DNA of 7,088 nt. It comes from Parachlamydiaceae bacterium (GTDB lineage Bacteria; Chlamydiota; Chlamydiia; Chlamydiales; Parachlamydiaceae). Positions 1 to 5,030 of the stretch are shown one piece after another. Within the stretch, counting starts at the first letter, position 1, and each line of letters starts with the position of its first letter. A program made the translations under genes and the position numbers. A model generated the notes under the pieces. It saw nothing but the letters and a program-made list of their open reading frames with translations, made no database searches and was not told the origin of the DNA. The stretch covers positions 1-7,088 of the forward strand of contig JAUXSJ010000069.1 in NCBI GenBank assembly GCA_030679615.1, read 5' to 3'.

Positions 1-6
1 TTGTTT

Positions 7-25
7 ATAAAGCCTTTATTTTTTT
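7..25 (+). terminator. Weak AT-rich hairpin plus T-run, possible terminator
   Basis: ATAAA (7-11) and TTTAT (15-19) can pair around GCC, and seven T residues follow at 19-25. The arrangement resembles a rho-independent terminator for a plus-strand gene ending to the left of the window. The stem has no G-C pairs apart from a possible closing G-C with a one-base loop, so it would be very weak. No gene is visible here to need it. Confidence 0.2.
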
Positions 26-120
26 GTCCCTTGAGTCCCTTGAGTCCCTTGAGTCCCTTGAGTCCCTTGAGTCCCTTGAGTCCCTTGAGTCCCTTGTGTC
101 CCTTGAGTCCCTATTGTCCC
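22..120. repeat. 9-bp minisatellite, 11 units in phase
   Basis: The unit is TTGAGTCCC on the plus strand (GGGACTCAA on the minus strand). Seven exact copies run from 31 to 93, followed by TTGTGTCCC (94-102) and another exact copy (103-111). The flanking units TTTTGTCCC (22-30) and TATTGTCCC (112-120) are degenerate but keep phase, so a CCC triplet falls every 9 bases from 28 to 118 without exception. GTCCC is invariant, while changes gather at the outer units, as expected when slippage homogenises an array from the middle. The array begins 13 nt beyond the TAG of the minus-strand 390-residue gene, so it would lie in that gene's 3' untranslated transcript. All three minus-strand frames of the unit are free of stops. 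Confidence 0.95.
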
Positions 121-133
121 TTATGCTTTTTAT

Positions 134-1306
134 CTAAGCTATTTTTTGTTCATTCCAAGTAAGTAAGACCTCATCCCCTTTGACATCTCCGGTATAACCC
201 TGTGGTATTGCATGTTTTGGCTCAAAAACAGTTTTAATTTTCTCTGAGATAAATCGAGGTTTATCTACTTCTGATTCATTAATTTTTGAAATTTTTGAAT
301 CTCTCATAGAAATGACATTTCCACGAATAAATAATTGTCCAGTGTTCTGAAGATCAACCATAATTTCGTTCATTCTAGAAATACCAAATTTTTTCCCTTC
401 TTTATATAATTGATAGCCTTGGTGATTGATTCCTTTGTGAAGTAATCGATTAAAAAAAGAAAGCTTATGAGCTGGAAAAAGAACCTGCATTGTTTTTTGG
501 AATTCTTTTTTAACTTCTGTAGGAACATGTTCCTTACGCTTAATCTTTTTTCCTTCATCTTTACTAAATAAAGAAACTAGAGCTGCAACTGATTTACGAG
601 ATCTAATATACCTATATCCATGCATTATATTTTCTTTTAAATTATCCCATGAAACCATCGGAGGGCAGCCTCTTTCTTCTAATTTAATAAATACGGAACC
701 GTCGGGTAATAAACCGAATAAAACAGTATGTTTTCCTGCCGGAAGATTCATATTCCTTAAATCTAAGCCCATTTGGGGATCGTCGGCTTTGAATTTCTTT
801 GTTATTCCTAATAATTCTTTGAAGTGAGAAGAAATACGGTAATATCCTAAATGAGGTTTATTATTCGCCGGATCTCCACGTCCGCATTCCTTTAGAAAAT
901 CTCTTATAATTTCTCCCTCTTCATGACGCATTGAACCATTTGTAAGAATAGGTCCATCTTGATCTGCGGCTTTATCAATTAAACACCATATTAAAGCAAC
1001 AGCATTTTCAGGTTTAGCTAGAGTTAAACCTCCGGTTGCATTCATGTCTAAATAGTTTCTTAGATATTCCGCTTTTTCTTTAGGAGTTTTATTTTTATAG
1101 AAAGGAGAATTTTTTATTAAAATGAGTTGAGATTCAATTTTTTTTCCTTTTTCAATCAAATTCATCATAGATTCATTTGTCATCCCAGGGCAAAGTTTAC
1201 AGAAATCGTTTAATCGCTCTGTTTTTTTTGTATTTAAAGTGTTAATGTTATTTTTAACATTTTGATTTACATTAATTAAATTATCATTAAATGAATTTAT
1301 GTTCAT
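134..1306 (-). CDS. Unknown protein, 390 residues, candidate secreted or lineage-specific protein
   Basis: I do not recognise this family. The protein is soluble-looking, with no signal peptide and no convincing membrane segment. Residues 1-25 are strikingly Asn-rich (11 of 25), a polar and probably disordered N-terminus of the sort seen on type III secretion substrates; that link is inference. C36 and C39 form a CxxC pair. A more ordered middle carries GYYRISSHFKELLG (154-167) and a probable beta-hairpin, GKHTVLFGLLPDGSVFIKLE (191-210), followed by ERGCPPM, which look like the core of a fold. The region 236-275 is basic, and the C-terminal third is polar. ATG at 1306 is preceded by AAGGA about 10 nt upstream, which supports this start. 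The gene lies 107 bp downstream of dnaA on the same strand, with its own AT-rich leader, so it may be transcribed separately. It ends in TAG beside the 9-bp minisatellite. Length and base composition support a real gene; the function is open. Confidence 0.8.
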   Translation of the reverse strand: MNINSFNDNLINVNQNVKNNINTLNTKKTERLNDFCKLCPGMTNESMMNLIEKGKKIESQLILIKNSPFYKNKTPKEKAEYLRNYLDMNATGGLTLAKPENAVALIWCLIDKAADQDGPILTNGSMRHEEGEIIRDFLKECGRGDPANNKPHLGYYRISSHFKELLGITKKFKADDPQMGLDLRNMNLPAGKHTVLFGLLPDGSVFIKLEERGCPPMVSWDNLKENIMHGYRYIRSRKSVAALVSLFSKDEGKKIKRKEHVPTEVKKEFQKTMQVLFPAHKLSFFNRLLHKGINHQGYQLYKEGKKFGISRMNEIMVDLQNTGQLFIRGNVISMRDSKISKINESEVDKPRFISEKIKTVFEPKHAIPQGYTGDVKGDEVLLTWNEQKIA

Positions 1307-1316
1307 ATGTTAACAT
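1307..1316. promoter_or_regulatory. 10-bp perfect palindrome between RBS and start codon
   Basis: ATGTTAACAT reads the same on both strands and fills exactly the gap between the AAGGA of the ribosome binding site (minus strand, 1317-1321) and the ATG of the 390-residue gene. Its half-site ATGTTA recurs as a dyad inside the start of the gene (1244-1261). It could be an operator or part of a translational hairpin, or it could be chance in such AT-rich sequence. Confidence 0.3.
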
Positions 1317-1335
1317 TCCTTTAAAATCTTTTATA

Positions 1336-1355
1336 TTTGTTATTATTTTAACAAA
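1336..1355. repeat. Inverted repeat TTTGTTA-N6-TAACAAA upstream of the unknown gene
   Basis: TTTGTTA (1336-1342) and TAACAAA (1349-1355) are perfect inverted copies with a 6-base centre, about 30 bp upstream of the ATG at 1306. Next to it lies a 10-bp near-perfect direct repeat (GATTTATTAA at 1356-1365, GGTTTATTAA at 1366-1375). The rest of the dnaA-to-390-residue-gene gap (1307-1413) is almost pure A/T. No G-C-rich terminator for dnaA and no clearly spaced promoter pair could be made out. Confidence 0.4.
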
Positions 1356-1413
1356 GATTTATTAAGGTTTATTAAAAAATTGGAAAAGTTAAAGATAATT
1401 AATTAAAATTTAT

Positions 1414-2772
1414 TTAAAATTCTAATTTTTTTTCAATGGCATGCCAATCATTATAAATGTCTTTATGGCCGTTATCCAAAGAAGTTTGAATAAATCGGAC
1501 ACTTGCCATGACCGTAGAATGATCACGATCAAAAATATCGCCGATTTTTGTAAAAGGAAGTTTTAATTTATGACGACAAAAATGCATTGAAATTTGTCTT
1601 GGTAGAGTACATTCTTTGGTTTGAGCTTTACCTAAGATATCTTCAGTGCGAATCCCAAAATGTGCTCCAGCTGATTCTACAATTTTTTGAGGAGTAAGGG
1701 CAGATTTAATTTCTTCTTGAAGCAAGTCATTAATTAATATTTTTACCGCAGGAATAGTTAATCCTTGAATGGTGTGTTCTTGACCTAAATGAAGACGAAG
1801 AACTAGAGCTTCAAGAGATTTAATTAATGCTTTAGGATGACTTGTAAAAGATTCTAGTAAAAATTCTGAAATTTTTGGTGGAAGATGAAAATTTAAGGCT
1901 TCTTGTTTAGATTTTAATAATCTTTCTAATTCTTGATTTCCTAATGCTTTAAGAGGTAGCACAATTCCCCATTCAAAACGACTAATAAGACGAGGTTCTA
2001 CCGATTGAAGTTCTTGAGGTAAACGATTAGAGGCTAGGATAATTTGTTTATTTTCAAGATGAAGGGTATTAAAAGTGTGGAAAAACTCTTCTTGTGTTGC
2101 TCCTTTCTTAGAAAAAACATGAATATCGTCAATAATCAATACATCAGCATTACGATAGGCTTGTCGAAATATATTCATTTGACCTGCACGAATAGCAGTG
2201 ACAACATGACTCGTAAATGTTTCAGCTCTTGCGTAAATGGTATTTAAACCTTGAGCTTTGTAAGCATGAGCTAGACTCATCAATAAATGTGTTTTTCCTG
2301 AACCAGAAGGACCGTAGATATAAACGGGATTAAAAAAAGGAATCTCTTTATTATTAGAAGATATTCCACCCATTTCATGTAGTAATTTAATCGTTAATTC
2401 ATTTTCTTCTGTTTGAATATACTGATCAAAAGTTGCATGTGGATCCAATTCGTCAAAATAAAGTTGAAAAGGAGCGTTGAATGGATTAAATGATGATTTA
2501 CTTTTGTCTTTAGGTATTTTTCCTGGTTTTTCAATGACATTGGCAACGCTTAAATGAATTTTAATCTTTTTATGATTGCCATTGACTAAACTGACGTGTG
2601 CCTTACCGCGGATGTGCTCTTCAAACCATAGGGCTTGAAATGAGTCCTTTGCTTCCAAGTAGAGATTGCAAGCATCAAAGCGTTGTATTTTTAAACTTCT
2701 AAGCCATTTTTCGACAGTTTCCCGCCCCAAATCCACTTCTTGTTGTTGTAAAAACTCTTCCCATGCTTGCAT
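1414..2772 (-). CDS. dnaA: Chromosomal replication initiator protein DnaA (chlamydial DnaA1 type)
   Basis: DnaA binds DnaA boxes at oriC, oligomerises with ATP and opens the duplex so that the helicase can load. At 452 residues it has the usual family length and domain order. Residues 1-75 are domain I, and 80-105 a short polar linker (domain II). The AAA+ domain III carries Walker A GPSGSGKTHL (154-163), Walker B VLIIDDIH (211-218), sensor 1 LASNR (246-250) and the box VII/arginine-finger region RLISRFEWG (261-269). Domain IV (about 360-430) is the DNA-binding part, with the signature RDHSTVMASVRFI (416-428). The loop before RDH is one residue shorter than the E. coli FGGRDH, a variant also seen in other DnaAs. 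All nucleotide-binding residues are present, so it should be functional. The start follows a weak AGAGAAAAG ribosome site and lies 17 nt after the yidC stop, which implies co-transcription. Chlamydiae typically encode two DnaA paralogues; the one beside yidC is called DnaA1. No DnaA-box cluster was seen nearby, so this does not look like oriC. Confidence 0.95.
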   Translation of the reverse strand: MQAWEEFLQQQEVDLGRETVEKWLRSLKIQRFDACNLYLEAKDSFQALWFEEHIRGKAHVSLVNGNHKKIKIHLSVANVIEKPGKIPKDKSKSSFNPFNAPFQLYFDELDPHATFDQYIQTEENELTIKLLHEMGGISSNNKEIPFFNPVYIYGPSGSGKTHLLMSLAHAYKAQGLNTIYARAETFTSHVVTAIRAGQMNIFRQAYRNADVLIIDDIHVFSKKGATQEEFFHTFNTLHLENKQIILASNRLPQELQSVEPRLISRFEWGIVLPLKALGNQELERLLKSKQEALNFHLPPKISEFLLESFTSHPKALIKSLEALVLRLHLGQEHTIQGLTIPAVKILINDLLQEEIKSALTPQKIVESAGAHFGIRTEDILGKAQTKECTLPRQISMHFCRHKLKLPFTKIGDIFDRDHSTVMASVRFIQTSLDNGHKDIYNDWHAIEKKLEF

Positions 2773-2789
2773 ATCTTTTCTCTAAAATA

Positions 2790-4775
2790 TTATCTTGCTT
2801 TTCCCTTTTTTGCTGTACCAATGATACTGACATTTGAGGGAGTTACAGTCACTTGTTTAAGCATTTGCTTAGATGTATACCATTGTTGGACAATTCCAAG
2901 AAGCATTGAAGATAACCAGTAAATATTTAAACCTGAAGGAAAATGATAAAACATGATTGCAAAAACCACTGTCATCATAGTTCCCATTGCTTTTTGTTGT
3001 CTTTGTTGATCTGTCATTAAAGCAGGATCTTTTGGTGCTGTAGACATCATTCTTTGTTGAAAAAACATCACAACACCTAATAAAATTGGTAATAAGTGAA
3101 ATTCTGTTCCAAAAAAGAAAATAGGACGACCCCAGCTGAAAAGTACATCAGGGGCAGTTAGATCATCAATCCATCCTGGAATAAAAGGTGCTCCTCTTAA
3201 AGCAAAACTAGACTTTAACAAATCGAACATTCCAATTAAAAAAGGCATTTGAATCAACATCGGAAGGCATCCAGAAGCTGGATTTACACCTTTTTCACGA
3301 TAAAGATTCATCACTTCAACTTGGCTTTTTTTAGGGTCACTTTTATATTTATCTTGGATCGCTGCCACTTCAGGTGCAATTTGTTGCATGCGTAACATCG
3401 ATTTAGAAGACCATGCATTTAATGGATACATCATCACTCTAAGACTCACTGTCAATAAGAAAATAGACAATGCCCATGAATTAGTGATGTAATGGAAAAA
3501 ATTCATTAAGACAAATAAAATTTTTGAAAATGGTTCAGAGATAAATGTAAACCATCCATGCATTGTTTGGCATGCGATGTAATCAGGATTATAGTTCGTT
3601 GCAGGATCAGAATATTTTGCATCTATTTGTTTTAAAATAGCTGAATCAAACGGTCCAGCAAAAAAACGAAACTTCATTAACCCACCCTGAGCATTGAGCG
3701 GAAGATACATCATATAGCCAGGTAAATCGGCTGGTTTAAAACGTTCATAATCTTGATCAATTTCAATGAGTCGTGATGGAACTAAAAGACCAGAAAGATG
3801 TTGAACACGGTATCCAGGATTAATCGTAGTTAATGGATCAATAATCATTCCTAAAAAACCATTGGAATTGCATATCCAATCTAAATACACAGAATTAAAT
3901 GAAACGGAATCAGTCGGAAGATCGATTTTCTCTACTTCTGATTTTTGATTACGAGTTAAACGATATTTAAGAGAAGGGGCAATTCCATTTGAAATCCATT
4001 CGACTTCGGGGACACCAGATGTCAGCCAAAGTCCTCGAGCATCTCCTTCAATTTTTATCTCTAAATCTAAACAGTAAGGGCCTTCTTCTTGTCCATCATG
4101 TGCTAATGTATATTTCTTTATAATACGACGTTGATTTTGTTCAGCAACAAATGTAATGGATTGTTCATCAAATTGATTCACTTCATAAACAAGTTCTGCT
4201 AGCTCTGGATATTCAGAAACAATATTAAGTGCATAATATTGAGGTGGGATTTTAATGCTAGCAAAAGGAGCTTTTTGAATAAGGTTTCGGCGTAAAAGAG
4301 GGTAATATCCGCCTAAAGTTCTTTCTTCATTTAAAACATAATCGTTTGGATTCGTTGTGTTTGGACGATAGAATGGCTGGCTTGGAAAATAAGCATTATA
4401 AGGGTGCTTTTCTTGCATTTCACGATCAAATTCAATTTCGCGAACAACACTTAATTGATTTTCTTCAGTTTTAAAAGGTAAATTAATCTCTGCTAGAGCA
4501 CCTCCAAAATTTGAAAATACAAATTGTTGATAAGGAGTTTCCAAAACGTAGAAAGCTTCACTTTCTTTTTTAGAAGATTTTTGAGAGGATTGGAGAGTTG
4601 GAGTAAATGCTTCTTGCTGCTTTGTAATTGAAGGTAATTCTTTTGTAATGGCTTTTGGCGGTTGCTGACTTAACCACTCTGCTTTTTTTTGAGCATTTTG
4701 GTGTTGAAAAAAAAGATTTACCCCAAAAAGTGTGAGTGAAAGAGAGAATAAAAAAATAATTGTACGTTTATCCAT
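2790..4775 (-). CDS. yidC: Membrane protein insertase YidC (Oxa1 family), long chlamydial form
   Basis: YidC inserts and folds inner-membrane proteins, alone or with SecYEG. The 661-residue protein starts with an N-terminal membrane anchor (about 5-23), followed by a charged, Gln/Lys/Ser-rich stretch (24-72) and a large periplasmic beta-rich domain (about 75-400). The conserved core begins near 415. TM2 ends in LLTVSLRVMMYPL, where R446 corresponds to the groove Arg (R366 of E. coli YidC). A charged cytoplasmic hairpin follows (about 456-495), then VNPASGCLPMLIQMPFLIGMF-type TM3 sequence (497-517), WIDDL (535-539), TM4 LLGVVMFFQQRMM (565-577), and the C-terminal FPSGLNIYWLSS signature (612-623). 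The tail is basic (GTAKKGKAR). It is about 110 residues longer than the E. coli protein, mostly before TM2; long YidCs are usual in chlamydiae. The ATG at 4775 has only a weak AGG upstream. It is first in the presumed yidC-dnaA operon. In Chlamydia lgt lies upstream of yidC; here that place is taken by a divergent kinase gene. Confidence 0.96.
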   Translation of the reverse strand: MDKRTIIFLFSLSLTLFGVNLFFQHQNAQKKAEWLSQQPPKAITKELPSITKQQEAFTPTLQSSQKSSKKESEAFYVLETPYQQFVFSNFGGALAEINLPFKTEENQLSVVREIEFDREMQEKHPYNAYFPSQPFYRPNTTNPNDYVLNEERTLGGYYPLLRRNLIQKAPFASIKIPPQYYALNIVSEYPELAELVYEVNQFDEQSITFVAEQNQRRIIKKYTLAHDGQEEGPYCLDLEIKIEGDARGLWLTSGVPEVEWISNGIAPSLKYRLTRNQKSEVEKIDLPTDSVSFNSVYLDWICNSNGFLGMIIDPLTTINPGYRVQHLSGLLVPSRLIEIDQDYERFKPADLPGYMMYLPLNAQGGLMKFRFFAGPFDSAILKQIDAKYSDPATNYNPDYIACQTMHGWFTFISEPFSKILFVLMNFFHYITNSWALSIFLLTVSLRVMMYPLNAWSSKSMLRMQQIAPEVAAIQDKYKSDPKKSQVEVMNLYREKGVNPASGCLPMLIQMPFLIGMFDLLKSSFALRGAPFIPGWIDDLTAPDVLFSWGRPIFFFGTEFHLLPILLGVVMFFQQRMMSTAPKDPALMTDQQRQQKAMGTMMTVVFAIMFYHFPSGLNIYWLSSMLLGIVQQWYTSKQMLKQVTVTPSNVSIIGTAKKGKAR

Positions 4776-4824
4776 TGATTTAAGTACCTATAAAAGTATG
4801 GATTAAATAAATTTTAAAGATTTA

Positions 4825-4853
4825 AGAGTAACATACATACTTGAATATGACAA
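4825..4853 (-). promoter_or_regulatory. Candidate sigma70-like promoter of yidC-dnaA, extended -10
   Basis: Read on the minus strand, TTGTCA (4848-4853; 5 of 6 to TTGACA) is separated by exactly 17 nt from TACTCT (4825-4830; 4 of 6 to TATAAT). A TG one base ahead of the -10 element gives an extended -10. This would start transcription about 40 nt before the yidC ATG. It is the best-spaced pair seen in the divergent region, but AT-rich DNA throws up such matches often. Confidence 0.45.
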
Positions 4854-4881
4854 GAAATAATCTTTTTAATTAGAAAAGTTA

Positions 4882-4937
4882 TTGTTTATTCAAGTTTATA
4901 GATTAAGAAAACTCGAATTCTTGAAAATAATGAACAA
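4882..4937. repeat. Imperfect inverted repeat in the divergent intergenic region
   Basis: TTGTTTATTCAAG (4882-4894) is matched in inverted orientation, with small insertions, by the stretch at 4920-4937 (CTTGAAAATAATGAACAA), around a centre of about 25 bases. It sits upstream of both candidate promoters in the 255-bp gap between yidC and the kinase gene and could be a binding site shared by the two. Otherwise this gap holds only AT-rich sequence, the two promoters and a ribosome site. Confidence 0.3.
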
Positions 4938-5000
4938 ACCAACTATCTTTTGTCCAAGAACCATTCAGTTTAATACTGGGTCATCTTATTTAATAATCAG

Positions 5001-5006
5001 TATAAT
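5001..5006 (+). promoter_or_regulatory. TATAAT -10 element of the kinase gene
   Basis: A perfect TATAAT lies 24 nt before the ATG of the kinase gene, which would give a leader of roughly 15-20 nt. The sequence at the -35 position (GGGTCA, 4978-4983, 17-nt spacing) matches the consensus at only three bases, so the promoter would be weak or need an activator. Confidence 0.4.
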
Positions 5007-5017
5007 TAACTTGCTTT

Positions 5018-5023
5018 AAAGGA
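5018..5023 (+). promoter_or_regulatory. Ribosome binding site of the kinase gene
   Basis: AAAGGA followed by 7 nt and ATG at 5031 is the strongest Shine-Dalgarno match in the window and settles the start codon; a second ATG two codons later is less well spaced. Confidence 0.7.
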
Positions 5024-5030
5024 TTTAAGA

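Noticed and set aside
22..120. CRISPR array
   Set aside because: The repeat unit is 9 bp, directly tandem, with no spacers, and no cas gene is present.
370..558. Minus-strand 62-codon open frame overlapping the 390-residue gene in another frame
   Set aside because: It is Lys/Phe-rich low-complexity translation without a ribosome site, best explained as an out-of-frame shadow.
869..886. GRGDP (RGD) motif in the 390-residue protein, possible integrin-type adhesion site
   Set aside because: A tripeptide in an uncharacterised protein carries no weight, and there is no evidence of surface exposure.
1472..1480. DnaA box (TTATCCAAA, one mismatch to TTATCCACA)
   Set aside because: It is a single imperfect match inside the dnaA coding sequence, with no cluster and no adjacent unwinding element; expected by chance.
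2044..2247. Plus-strand open frame inside dnaA
   Set aside because: It is opposite the conserved AAA+ coding region, lacks a ribosome site and shows no family features; a shadow frame.
4930..5019. 29-codon open frame (MNKPTIFCPRTIQF...) just before the kinase gene
   Set aside because: There is no ribosome binding site, it runs through the TATAAT element, and such a length is common in AT-rich intergenic DNA.
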